DNA of 64,000 bases from Varroa destructor (taxonomy: Eukaryota; Arthropoda; Arachnida; Mesostigmata; Varroidae). Location of the stretch: assembly GCF_002443255.2 (NCBI RefSeq), contig NW_019211454.1, positions 36,243,877-36,307,876 of the forward strand, written 5' to 3'. The translations under genes were made by a program, and so were the position numbers. The notes beneath the pieces were generated by a model. The model saw only the letters and a list, made by a program, of their open reading frames with translations, made no database searches and was not told the origin of the DNA. Positions 34,051 to 45,215 of the stretch are shown piece after piece (the stretch's first letter is position 1; the number at the start of each line of letters is the position of its first letter).

Positions 34051-35274
34051 TTAAAACTGCAAATTAGCTCCGCCTAAAATTCCAAACTCATCGTCTTCTG
34101 GAGGTGCCACGCCTGCTGTGTTAACAGCATTCGTAAAGTGTCCTCGTTCTCGAAGTTTTGCCTTGAGCAGGGTGTTGATAGCAACTGCAATTCGCACGTC
34201 CAATTGCGCAACTTCGGTTTTTAATTTTTGCAGCGATTTCTTGACATGAATTAGAGGGGTACCGTCCGTCATTGAGGTACCCCTCTCGTCAAGCTCATGC
34301 TTAATATCCTCTACCTCCTGCGATATTGATGCTAAAATATGAGAGCGTTCCGTGACACCTCCAGATACGTTCTTGTATTGCTCCTTAATTTTTGTAAGTT
34401 CTTCCTGTGCATTTTTTAATTCTTCTAAAAGCCCTTCGACCTGAGAGTTTATATATTTCTCCCGCTTGGCAATCTTTTCCAGGGTTTGGCCAATACTGTT
34501 GTAGAGCGTTTCGAGCTGGCTCCTGGTCGCTGTGAGGCTAGCGTCCATTTCGTCTTTGTACTTGTGGATCTGGCCGAGGTGAGATCTCCAGTCCTTCGGG
34601 TCGGGACGAAGCGCAATCTTTAGCTGGGGTAGAAGACGTTCGACTTCAAGTCTCCATTCGTCAACGTTTGTATCTGATATGATCGGCTGTTTTAACGGAT
34701 AGCGAGTTGTAGGGGTACTTTTGAGCATCTGCAGTATGGGATCTCTGTTATCGTTTTGCGGTTGTTCGTTTTCCAAATCGAAAAGATCGTCCGTGTAAAC
34801 TACGACAGGCTGCTCGGCTTCCTCAAGTTCATCGTCACCTTCAGGGTTCCACGCGATTCCCGCCTGCTCGAGAGCTACATCAGCCAAGGCGTCCACAACA
34901 TTGATAACCTGTTCTCCCCAACCTTGCTGAAGCCGCACTTGACTATAGTCTTCTTCGATGCCAAGCTGGCCGAGGGCATAAAGTACATGCGTGATCACAG
35001 CACGAAAATCGTCGTCACGTCTAGGCAGGTCAAATGGTAGGCCACACTTGCGCACGAGCCAGGCAGATATGCAGACAAACGTGTACACCTGTTCATCCGA
35101 ATTAACTTTCATAGCGAAATAATGCTTGTTAATTGGTTGAACGTTGCGAAAGAGTCGAGGAAAGTCCTTGAAATAGTCGAGCAATTTCAGCTTCTCGAAA
35201 AGGTCCTCCATTACGATAAAAGGCAAATACTTCTGTGAGGATTCCTCTATAATATGCGTTGTTGGTCGAGCCAT
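34051..35274 (-). CDS. IFT57: Intraflagellar transport protein 57 homologue, single exon
   Basis: This is a complete 407-residue frame on one exon. IFT57 is a peripheral IFT-B subunit that pairs with IFT38/CLUAP1 and IFT20. It moves on cilia under kinesin-II and is needed to assemble cilia. The N-terminal 125 or so residues match the calponin-homology-like domain, including VMEDLFEKLKLLDYF (21-35), HYFAM (51-55) and GWGEQV (118-123). An acidic linker (145-180) precedes EWRLEVERLLPQLK (206-219) and DWRSHLGQ. A long coiled coil follows with REKYINSQ (271-278), GGVTERS (305-311) and the family signature SMTDGTPL (334-341). Length fits the usual 400-430 residues. The ATG at 35274 has a good context (GAGAAATGG). 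Vertebrate orthologues are split among many exons, so the intronless form implies intron loss or retroposition. The frame is intact and has its own poly(A) signal and X-box, so it looks functional. The unrecognised gene's 3' exons lie downstream on the same strand. Confidence 0.96.
   Translation of the reverse strand: MARPTTHIIEESSQKYLPFIVMEDLFEKLKLLDYFKDFPRLFRNVQPINKHYFAMKVNSDEQVYTFVCISAWLVRKCGLPFDLPRRDDDFRAVITHVLYALGQLGIEEDYSQVRLQQGWGEQVINVVDALADVALEQAGIAWNPEGDDELEEAEQPVVVYTDDLFDLENEQPQNDNRDPILQMLKSTPTTRYPLKQPIISDTNVDEWRLEVERLLPQLKIALRPDPKDWRSHLGQIHKYKDEMDASLTATRSQLETLYNSIGQTLEKIAKREKYINSQVEGLLEELKNAQEELTKIKEQYKNVSGGVTERSHILASISQEVEDIKHELDERGTSMTDGTPLIHVKKSLQKLKTEVAQLDVRIAVAINTLLKAKLRERGHFTNAVNTAGVAPPEDDEFGILGGANLQF
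34253..34286. repeat. 11-bp inverted repeat inside IFT57
   Basis: AGAGGGGTACC (34253-34263) and GGTACCCCTCT (34276-34286) are exact reverse complements around a 12-nt loop. They fall in the codons for the SMTDGTPL signature and its preceding acidic residues. A stable mRNA hairpin is possible; chance from codon choice is also possible. Confidence 0.85.
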
Positions 35275-35930
35275 TTCTCTTTATTTGTCCAATGCTCGCC
35301 GTAAAAATAGAATTTTCGTCCAAGTCCAGAACCTGATTTTGGATGAGTTCCTCAAGTTTATGGCATAATCAGTGTCTGGGAACGTTAAATGCACTAGTGG
35401 GAAAATCAGACTCTTTTGCCATTCGGCGGAGCGACAGCGTGGAGCCAGCCTGATGTGGTCTGCACTCATCCCACAAATTAGTTTACCCTGCTGGCTTGTT
35501 TAAGCTTCGTTGATGTTTTCGATGGAGTGCGTTGCTAGGGCAACCGCCAACACCCTCATGTTTAACCTCGCTAATTCGTTCGATAGCTCCCGGGCCCTTT
35601 GCGGTACGGTCCAATGAATCATACTAGCTGCAAATACGATCTAAAGGAGTTGTGCATCTATATTAACATCCGAAGGAAAACTCTTTTTGTCTAAAGTAAA
35701 AAGCAGTAAAAAAAAAACGACAGAGATTGTAACAATTGCGATTTATCAGATTGTCTGTTTATGCATTGGTCTCCTATGTAGATAAATAGAAGTAAAACGA
35801 AAAGATATAATATTCAGGATGTATACCACAGGTGAGAAACATTACTTCCTCTTACAGCTTGAGGTATATTACTGCCAGCATTCTTACTAAATAGGCTATT
35901 TAACATACATACTTAGAGTGGCATAATACT
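35275..35930. other. IFT57 promoter and 5' flank
   Basis: Upstream of IFT57 the minus strand carries a possible 5' UTR with a short upstream frame (35281-35469) and then the X-box. On the plus strand an ATG at about 35521 opens a 31-codon frame running through the X-box, not convincing as a gene. The rest is AT-rich. Confidence 0.5.
35531..35544 (-). promoter_or_regulatory. X-box, predicted RFX/DAF-19 binding site upstream of IFT57
   Basis: GTTGCTAGGGCAAC lies 257 bp upstream of the IFT57 ATG. It matches the palindromic X-box consensus GTTGCCATGGCAAC at 12 of 14 positions, with both half-sites (GTTGC and GCAAC) intact and correct spacing. X-boxes bound by RFX factors (DAF-19 in nematodes, Rfx in flies, RFX2/3 in vertebrates) drive ciliary genes, including IFT-B subunits, usually from within a few hundred bases of the start. 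Position and sequence together make a functional site likely. Confidence 0.75.
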
Positions 35931-38635
35931 AAATGTTGTTCAGTTGGAAGTGAAGACAGCGGACTACAAATGTAAGCTTCAAACTATACGTCCGGATGGT
36001 GTCCCTTCCTTTACGGAGGCAAAGAACCCCTTTACTAATGTTCCGATAGCGTTTCTCGTACGATACCAATACAGGAGTATTATTAGACAATGACGCCGCT
36101 TCTGGTTTGGGCTGTATAGGCCGTGACAGGTACAGATGAAAATCGAGGATATGTTTTGCGCTCATGAAGAACGCATCCTGTATTGTCGCGAATACATTTT
36201 ACGTTTGTTTTTCGAGAGAATGTCAAATAGTTTATTTAAAAATAAGATCGCGCACCTTGGCATTCTTTAAGATTGCCATGATGTCCGTCAGTTGGCCTAA
36301 AAAAGTCTGCCTATACCACATCAACCGCAATTCTTCGAAGCAACGTTTGACTAGCGACCGTACCGAGCACTATAGATTGTCAACGATAACGTCGGATATC
36401 TCCATCTTCACAGACTTCATCGGCAGGATCTAGGTCTGTACGGCACATTTGCGTGCAATTAAGATCTTCTGCGCGTTTTGGCCACCATAAAAAGCCTATC
36501 TCGTCAGAATTTATGCTGTTTTCATGAAGGACTTTTAGAAAAGGAGACGGCGATCAACAAAAGGAACAGCGACGGATATCGTCGCTCATTCCCTGTGGAA
36601 TACTTTCCCTATACGTTCACCAATGTTACTTGGGTAGTATTCACTGATTTTTTTGCGTCGATTTGCTTGTCGCTTAGGCCTTTAAGCCCCTTCAAGAGCT
36701 ACGGCAACGGTCTGTACAGACACATATTAAAATCAAATGTAAAAAGGGTACACGATGGAGAAGTTTGTGCTAGCGATCCGTAGTGCTTGCCACTAGAGAC
36801 AGGCATTGTTGCAATTGCAGTAGCATAATCTAACAATAAACTACGGGTAATGGGATTACTGATGCGTGACTTTATCTCTTAGAAATAGCGCAATTGCACG
36901 AAACTGGGTGTATCTCTTATGTTTTCCTTCCTCTTGAATAGAGGCTCATTGTAGTAGGTACATGCATTGCCCAGAGCGAAACAGTCATTATGAGATTGAC
37001 AGACGATTCTGGTGCTACGGTGGCTACGACAAGGTAGACGTAATGTTGATAGATACTTTATCTGTTTTTGTCTAGTTATGTTCGGTGCATGTGGTAAGGC
37101 TATACCCGAACAGGACAAAGGATCTCAGTTCCGATAACGCTGGAAAGCCACAGCTGCTCCTCGCGTTTGCGAGCCCCAAAAACTTCGGATATCAATGATG
37201 GATGAATACGGGTTGATATAAGCTATGCAAACAGAAGAAGTATGTTTCCTACTTGCGTATCGATGTCTGAAATTTTATTGAGAATTTACTTACCACTTCG
37301 ATCCTATGAAGATTACGAGTCACAGGTGAATAGATTTTTTCCTTTGCTAACAAAGAGATTTCTTACAACGCACATTTTATAAGCTTTGGCTTGTTTGGCC
37401 AGATTCTTATACACTCCAATTCTGCTCTTTGAAACTGTGTGACGTTTTAATGACGTAAAGCGTAGGCAGCAATGCATTTACAGATAGTAGGTTATGAAAT
37501 TGCGTTTTGTAGATTGCTTATATGCCTAATAAAGCCAGGTCAGTATCGAAATTACGAAATCTGTTTCGAAAAATCTTTTTCCCGAGGAAATTACGAGTCG
37601 CTTGTTCATGGGTCTATTCATGCTCGTTCAAACTGTTACGTCTAAACATCATGAGAGTGTTGCACTATATAAAGAATCATGGGAGCTCGATGGAGTCCAA
37701 GTGGGCCAAAAAGGCAGTAGCCTTACGTTAAAGTGAGCCCGTAAAGTAGAAACGCCCCGAATTTTATAGGCTACGATGGTGAAAACGATATTTAGTGTCA
37801 TACAAACAAGAAGTTCGCACAGCCCGTTTTTGTACATTTTATTCTAAAAGCAGCATCTGTATTCCACATTGAATACGTATAACAGCATAAACGTAATGGA
37901 CGTAATCTTTAATATTGGTTATGTTTTAGTATTGGTTAATAATAGCGCGCATTTTATTTTAATACTCTCTTGTAACCGGTTAGCTTTCAAATATGAACTA
38001 TTAATTATTTTGCATCTTAAATTGTATAAAACATATGTATATATAATCATTATCCATATATAATGTTAGGTGAACGTTGTGTACGGCCAGAAACGTATCT
38101 AAGAAACTCATTGATCATTCCGGTTATAACCGTCATGTAACCCTGTACATTGTCTGAAGAAAATTCTATAAGTATACGATAGCTTTTTGTATGTACAAAA
38201 TACATATATTTCCACTAGTCGTATATGTACATTTTTGTTAGTTTCTGCTGTTTTCTTTTCCTAATCATCGCTAAGGCTGGCCGATCTCATCAATTCTTAC
38301 TTCTGTCCCTACCTATGGCATAAAGAACATTCGGGAGCGACACGGAAGAACGCTCCGGCTTGCCAGAGCAGACAGATTCACTTCGCGCAGGAAGTCGCAG
38401 GTTAGCGAATGTACTATTCGAATAATATACACGGCTTCATGAGTTAAGCCTACTCTAGACCTGTTGCTGAGTCTACATTTTCATAGCCGCGCCAACAAAG
38501 TCTAACGGTTAGACGTCTCCGCCTCTTGACGCCAAAGTCCTCCGAGGTGCCAGATCGCTTCGAGCAGCTGAAGCGCTCCCGGTGTTGACATATAAGGATC
38601 CGTCCGATCGCCGCCATGAGTGGTATATTACTCAC
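35931..38635. other. Spacer with interrupted open frames
   Basis: No supported gene. Several frames of 45-100 codons follow each other on the plus strand between 35.9 and 36.8 kb. One contains the hydrophobic stretch VVFTDFFASICLSL, but they are separated by stops and lack convincing splice pairs. They may be chance or a decayed gene. The stretch at 37.2-38.4 kb is AT-rich with nothing recognised. Confidence 0.35.
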
Positions 38636-38734
38636 GTCTATTTGGGTGGTGGCTTTTTCGGTTAGTTCAACAACATTCGAGTAGACGACGCGCAGTATAG
38701 CTATAGTATTCAGCCATGCGTGGTGCGAATGCGA
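38636..38734 (-). CDS. Candidate internal exon, unrecognised
   Basis: A 99-nt block (33 codons, phase 0 at both ends) lies between an acceptor GGTTTGACAG and a good donor GAC|GTGAGT (38630-38635). It includes HAWLNTIAILRVVYSNVVEL followed by TEKATTQID, an amphipathic hydrophobic stretch. The frame stays open beyond the donor to a stop at about 38450, so an unspliced 95-codon reading is possible. No family is assigned. Confidence 0.22.
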
Positions 38735-39998
38735 CTGTCAAACCACCTGCGCCATCAGGGGCTATCCTGATTGGTTTTTCGACCAAGTTCGTGGCGCTCT
38801 ATGACTCTACAAATTATACCTGTACATCAGTGCCATGCATCACTTCTAGTTATGAACCAGCAACCGGTAGCAACGCGGTAATTCTTTTCTTCTTTTCTAG
38901 CCACTCCTTATCCGACCGCTACCCAGAGGCTACGGTGATGCCGATGAGGCATATTCAGCTTCCGGCGACAGTATGATAGGTTCTTTACTTTGCGGTAACA
39001 ACAGCGATGGAAAAACTCCAAAGCCGTTTCCTCAGTTTGTGCGGAGCCGCCATACCAAAACCTTCGGAGCCAATACCGTTGTCTATCTATTGCTCTTTCT
39101 GCTCTCTTGTCGTCTCCTACAGCAAAGTTACACGATGTCTTTACAAACAGCTATAGCAGACAGGTATTTGCGAAGTGGAAGGGAGTACTAACAGTAGGAC
39201 GCAGCAGGAACGGTGGCACGAAAAAGACTCGCTAGCCCGATACTCCAGTGGTCATATTCCCTTGCTGTCTTGCTTGCCCGGCACTGCCATTGCTCGTGCC
39301 GTAAAGCGGCAGCGGTTGACGCTTACTGTCGCTGCTACTTCAGAAGAGGGGACGGCGACGACGACGACGCCAGCGTTGTCGTGCTCTCTTCTGTGTTGTC
39401 GAAACCCAATCGTCTCCTTCCGCTCAGCCGCTTTTAAATAGTGAAAAAGCGAGCCACAGTTTCTGGCGGTGATGACACGCAGGAGCCTTATCACGACAGT
39501 AGTTAGCGTTTCGATATTGTCACGGTAACGATGATACTGCTGATAATAATCGAAATGTAAGTGTATAGTAATCACAGATTTGAAGTTCAAGTGCACCATT
39601 TTGTAATAGTGCCACCGCTTGCAGGTGTCATTGTTATTTCTCGAGGTGTGATTTAAGTGTATTCTATAGAGGTAGTCGAAGCGTTGAACGCCCTCTTTCG
39701 TTCTATTTTGGTGCTACGGTCAAAGTGAAAGAGAAAATCTGTAAAATGGCTAGAAAGCACCATGGATTTCTCATTGCTATACTGGCTCTAGTAGAGCAAA
39801 GGCCTATCATCAGCCTTTGCACTGAGGGTAACGCTAAACGTATTCCATCAATGATCTGTGGCCCACGAGTGTTCGTAGACAAATATATCCACTTACAACA
39901 GTACGTATATGTGTACGACACAAGTCTTCCGGTAACGTTCAAAGTCTATATTCAGAAGCAAATCAGAAGTATATAACAGCATGACGTGTGCTCTTTAC
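38735..39998. other. Spacer with a GC-richer patch
   Basis: The patch at 39.18-39.45 kb contains CGACGACGAC-type runs and open frames on both strands that look compositional. A plus-strand frame at 38716-38976 overlaps the candidate minus exon and has no recognised feature. Confidence 0.35.
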
Positions 39999-40073
39999 CT
40001 CTTTCATTGATATGCTCCAACAGATAGGACCATATCAGTGAGGCCACCGTATCGAGCACCGTTATTGTTATTG
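39999..40073 (-). CDS. Candidate internal exon, unrecognised
   Basis: A 75-nt block lies between acceptor CGTAAACAG and donor AGAG|GTAAAG (39993-39998). Two leading bases, 24 codons and one trailing base give TVLDTVASLIWSYLLEHINE in its core, a hydrophobic beta-like then helical pattern. An in-frame stop sits just upstream of the acceptor, as expected of a true exon edge, but the exon is short and the acceptor's pyrimidine tract mediocre. Confidence 0.2.
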
Positions 40074-43000
40074 CTGTTTACGGAAGAGCGAATGTACTCG
40101 CTATCGTCGCGGCCACTCTTGTGGTACCTCGCCGACGGCAGAGTACTAGCATCGTTGATTTATAATTATTAACTGCTTTCAGCGTCTGCCTTAGTTTGTG
40201 CAAACTCGAGCCTATTGGATGCACCTGCAGTTGCTGACGCGTACCACCTGCCAAAAGATATCATCAGCTTTGCGTAGATTAACTGAACAGGTGCGTTTCG
40301 TAGTCGTACTGTTCTAGAGAAAGCTAAACATAAACAAACAGAACTATTTTCCTCTTCTTTATGATGTCAAGAGAATTGAGCAGCTCTTTAGCATTTCGAA
40401 GCGAATATTATCAACGAATTTTCCCTGTGTTCTCGCATTCATTCGCTTTTAAAAGGAAAAAGGAGAAGAACATGGAGGGCGGTAAAAATGAATCGATACT
40501 TCTGCACTATAGACGGATACTGTGAATCATGATGATGCCGCCTAATTATTTATTTCCGATCCGTTGTCATCAATACGCATACATGTTTGCGTACGGAGTC
40601 GCACAGCGTTCGTTTGCCCTTTACTCCGCCCCGTAGCTATCTCTATCTCTCTGTCTTTGTTTTTCCTGCCCTTACTAGCAAGGCGGTGTATCTATCATCG
40701 AACAAGGCATCACCAAGTATCCGGTATCCTGGTGGTGTTGCTTTCGACAGCTTCAGGGACGACACAGGCACTGACGGGAGGGATAAGTTCCTAAACAGCC
40801 TATCGACTTTTATTTAAATCTAAACAGCAGCAGCCATCTACGTATGCAGATCCCACAACCCGAGGAGCTGAGGCATCATCAAGCGCTGCACCACCACGTC
40901 AGCATCTGACCCCTGCTCTTCTCCGGCGTCGCTGAAGATTGTCACCCTGTACCCATCCGTCTGCCAACCGTTCTATCTGTCACCTTTGTCCAAAATAGGT
41001 CCTTTCTTCGTTGGGAGAAGCGAACTCATCTACACCTCGTCGACAGCAAGTCACCTCTTGGGAAACAGCCTCTGCTGCTGGCCGCGCTCAGTTACTGGCT
41101 AACAGAGGCGACGTAAAGGTCCCTACAGGCTTTGGTCGTTGCTTATCCTATTGCTGGTCTCGCTGAAGTGGGAAGTGCTCGCTAAACCTGGCATTGAATA
41201 TTCTCTTCTTCGACTGTAAACGATGTGAACGTTGAGACACCATAGTAGAAGACGAGTGATGTCCCCCGATTTCGAGCGAACAACGAAGTTAGCAACAGAC
41301 GGCAAAAGAAACAGATACGTTTCCCTCTTTTCCCACCCTTCAGTGTTTACAATTCGTACTTCGTGTAAATCCTCCGAATTCTGCTGCTCCTGTTTTTGGG
41401 CCATTTGTCGCTACTAGCGTCACTATGCGCATGCATTCGAGCATGGGATTCATACGGTTTCGATCGGTCGTATGTGTGCTCCGTAAACCACCTTTTACCA
41501 GATCTAACAAAACTGAACAGTTGAAGCCACTGACACGAATTACCGTCACTCCGTAAAGCTTCTCCTACATTTTTTTCTGTCTTCAAGGCGGCAATGACAA
41601 CGATGAGGCGGGCTACCTGGTGGCGTACTGTAGCTGCTCTCGTTCAGCGTTGGTGTTGTTGACTTAGTTTCAAATTAGCACAGCGCCAAGGCGAAAGGGG
41701 AAGGAAAAGAAGCGGACTAAGATCGGTAGAGGGGCACCAGCCCATCCCAATAGAAGATACGACGGTAGCCTGAACGAAAAACCTAAGCCAAACGCCTAAG
41801 AGCAGCAACGGCAGTAGCAGCGCGAGCAACGGTGCGCATAGTCAAAGTTCTCGCTTATTACCTCTACACACGCCACATGCTACTGGTACCGTCTAAGCAG
41901 TATTACGCGAGGCGCAGCTATCACAGTTGCTACTGGCCACAGCTACGAGGCATTTACGCGCAATAAGAACAGATACACATATGCAGTAGATAAAGCTTTG
42001 GCTACCTGTGGGGCCGAGTGTAACAAACTCTCGCGTTGAGCGAATAGACGAATCGTGCAGATAGATACTCGGCTGGGATCGCTAAGATAACAAACGCTTC
42101 CGGTAACGGACAAAGTTTGCATCACTAATTCGTTTTGTCTTCAGTTCGCATCTAATCGATTGCAAACTCAAACAGTCCACGAAGACCTTTGTGGTCGAAT
42201 CTAACTGTGAAAAATCCAAACTTTGTTTCACCTCAATGCGCCAAAAACGGACAGATTTCTAATAAAAGTTCTCAGATTCGAGAGTAAGAGAGTCGCATTG
42301 CTTTACTATTACTTTTGTAACTACAATGTATATTTTGTGCGGGCCAATATCTGAGTAAAGGCGCCTGATAGTAAGTTTGATTCCAATTGATTACGTTTAA
42401 CGTAAAGTTAGGCATTTTATAACATTGTAATCGCAGTATAGTATATGTAAAAAAGCATTATATTGTATAATATATTATTGTCGTACACGTAACTAGCGTA
42501 CAAAGTTCTTTAAATCTTTGCTTGAGCTCTTCGTACAACAATTATTAGCATTAGTTACCGAACAGTGTGTCTCCGACCAACGTGCCATGAATGCTCATCT
42601 GGATGAACGCAATGGCCAGGCAGCAAAAAGAACAGTAATAAACCTGGCTACTTCTTAATAATTGCATCTAACGCAACGGAACGAGCATGCCTTGCATATT
42701 TGATTTAAGGAATAGTGGATCTAAAAGGGACAGATTCTCTATTTTCGGTATTATTCTACTACGACGCTGACCAGTTAGTAGCCCCGTTGAATCATCTCTA
42801 CATGTATATATCCGTAGAAGCAGTTAGCGGGCAGCTTTTACGTGTGCTGAGCTGCTCAACAAGGAACTCCGGGTGCCACCACCAAAGTAGACATCTATGT
42901 GAATGCTATTATAGTATTAACGGAAACATTCTCAAAGCAAATACAGCTAGCGCCATCTAGTGCAGATACGGCAAACTGAATAAACGCAATTCGGCACCAA

Positions 43001-44885
43001 CAGCGCCATCTGATGAGAGTAAGAAAAACGTGAATAAAGCAGTTCCTAAATTCTTCCGACAGACGGAGCTACAGTTGTCGCGCGAAGAACTGTTTGGTGT
43101 TTGACAGAGAAAGATCTCTGCATATGAATTTCTCTTCTGATAAGCCACTAACGTAAAACAAAATCATTATGATGTAAGCTAGGCTAATTACATAGACTAA
43201 GAAATATTTGGTTTATCTTAGCAAATGAATATTATTTCAAAGTAGCGTGTTTTTAGGAGTAAGCTATTTTTATGGATACAATTTGGTTCAACATATGTCC
43301 TTTCATTAAGCTGAGTGCGAAATATATCCTCGGTGCAGAATTACGACTTAGTTTACGACATTCTTAGGCAAGCTACCTTGTTTATGTACCAAAGATTCTA
43401 TATTTTTAACGAAAAGCCAAGTCTATAGTCTTTGCTATATAATCGCATATTTGATCCTAGCCTTAAACGAGTAAGGGTGTATCGGCGCACATGTATATCT
43501 GCTAACAATCTCGAAAACAGCTTAAAGAATTTCTGTGGCTTTTGAAGCTAGACTTGGCGAGAAAATGCTATGATAACACCAATATGTCTTCAAAAAATCA
43601 GTTTAAATTCTCAGAAATAGAAAGAAGAAAAGGGATAAGATAAATCGAGATAAATCTTTTTGTACAGTTTCTTTATCGGAGATCTAAAACATGCTACACA
43701 CAAAAATAGAAAAACTTAGTTATTGTTAATTTATAAAGGATGTATAATTTTTACCTTTATAACAAAATCGTACACAAACTGGATTTTCTCTAACAACCTA
43801 TTGAGAACTTCTTAAAAATGTCGGTGTTTTTAGATTACTTGTTTGATTTTTAGGCGATTTAGTATATACTAGAACTGCATTGGCGATGGTTAAGGCTATC
43901 CGAAAATTGGTTGCATATACCAGTTTTTTGTAAATTGCGGGTTCATCCGCACAGACCCACACATGATATTTTTATTCAGTCTTTCTCAAACGAAAATATT
44001 TTACAGTGAAAACAGAATGAGGTAAAGCCGAAGCGACATACACGGCCATTGTCTGACTTCGAGATCTAGTAGGCGCACCGTAGTGTTTCTTCAACAATGT
44101 CCTAAAAGGCCCCAGAATTGAAAGTGGTAAGAGGATCCAGGACAAAACTCGGCTAGAAAAGAACAGTATATATAGGATGTTTGCTTTACAATGAATTGGG
44201 AAAAGTAATAGAATAACGCAGCTTAATAATTAGAGTGTGTTTGACGCTGATAATATACGAAAAATTGATGAATATGTGGTTTTTGGTGTTCCGGTGAGCA
44301 GAAAGGGGTGGATGTACATGCGTAGTGTTGCTTGTTACCGCACACATGCACCTCATAATAATACTTTAAGAGAGCAAAAGAAAATCAGACCAGCCTAAAG
44401 AGCAGCGAATCCCAAGCTCCCGAAGAAATATAATATTAATTTTTTCCATTACTGGTCTAAAGAAGTTATTTTTGAAAAACAGTTTTTCTAGCACCGCCTA
44501 CATGTACGCGACAAGCTAACTTCTGCTTGCCAGCAGAATTCTCTGCGTATTTGTGCGAATGCGCAAAAGCATAGGCCTTCTTTTTTTACCAGAGCAAGAG
44601 GCAGCGTGAAGATGGCTGTGTGGTATATGGTTTGCTGGTTCAGCAGTTTACCTATTTTTTTGCTGGAATGGCTGACGCCAGCAGGCCCTATGAACCACGT
44701 CGCTCTCAGGGCCCTTGCCGCTACCAAGTAACAGCTTTAGCAGCTCATCTGCAGCTCATAGCAGAATTATACTGGGGGCTTCTCGGCATATAGAAACCGA
44801 GTCTTTGACCGACGTTCCAACTAAATCATCGAGCGATCTCACTGAAGCTAGCTAACTGCAGCCAAAAAGGAAAGCAGAACCGGTT
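40074..44885. other. Spacer, partly GC-rich
   Basis: The section at 40.5-42.1 kb is GC-richer, with overlapping short frames on both strands and no recognisable product. At 42.1-44.5 kb it is AT-rich, with an AT palindrome near 42465-42480. No gene or element is supported. Confidence 0.4.
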
Positions 44886-45215
44886 TCAATGCACGCTACC
44901 TTGAACGTTACCTAAAAATCTCTTTTCTTTCTGGAGTGTTTGACACAAGACGCGCTTGGAAGAAAAATTGGGTCGCGCTGGTACCTCGTCGAGCTTGTCC
45001 GACAATAGAGACGAAAGCGTATTGCATATCTCGGATTCTGCTTGTCGCAGCGAGTATTGCTGCACCGTTGCAGTTTTGCTGTTGTTCGTGCATAAGGGCA
45101 GATAGGCGCGTCTGACGGAGCGGTGTCTGATCTCGTTATTTATTGCTATGCGTTCGCATATCCCCTTCGTGGCTGATTTGCTTTTGGTCATCATAAGGTA
45201 CAGTTGATCGGGCAT
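44886..45215 (-). CDS. Unassigned 109-codon open frame
   Basis: ATG at 45215 opens MPDQLYLMMTKSKSATKG and runs to a stop at 44886. It is mixed in composition, without low-complexity runs. Its polar, Ser/Glu/Lys-rich second half includes SEICNTLSSLLSDKLDEVPA. There is no signal peptide, membrane segment or recognised motif, and no splice or promoter evidence supports it. In DNA of this composition a frame this long is uncommon but expected a few times per window. Confidence 0.2.
   Translation of the reverse strand: MPDQLYLMMTKSKSATKGICERIAINNEIRHRSVRRAYLPLCTNNSKTATVQQYSLRQAESEICNTLSSLLSDKLDEVPARPNFSSKRVLCQTLQKEKRFLGNVQGSVH

Noticed and set aside
34756..35040. Plus-strand 94-codon frame opposite IFT57
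   Set aside because: It is antisense to a conserved coding sequence and shows no independent features.
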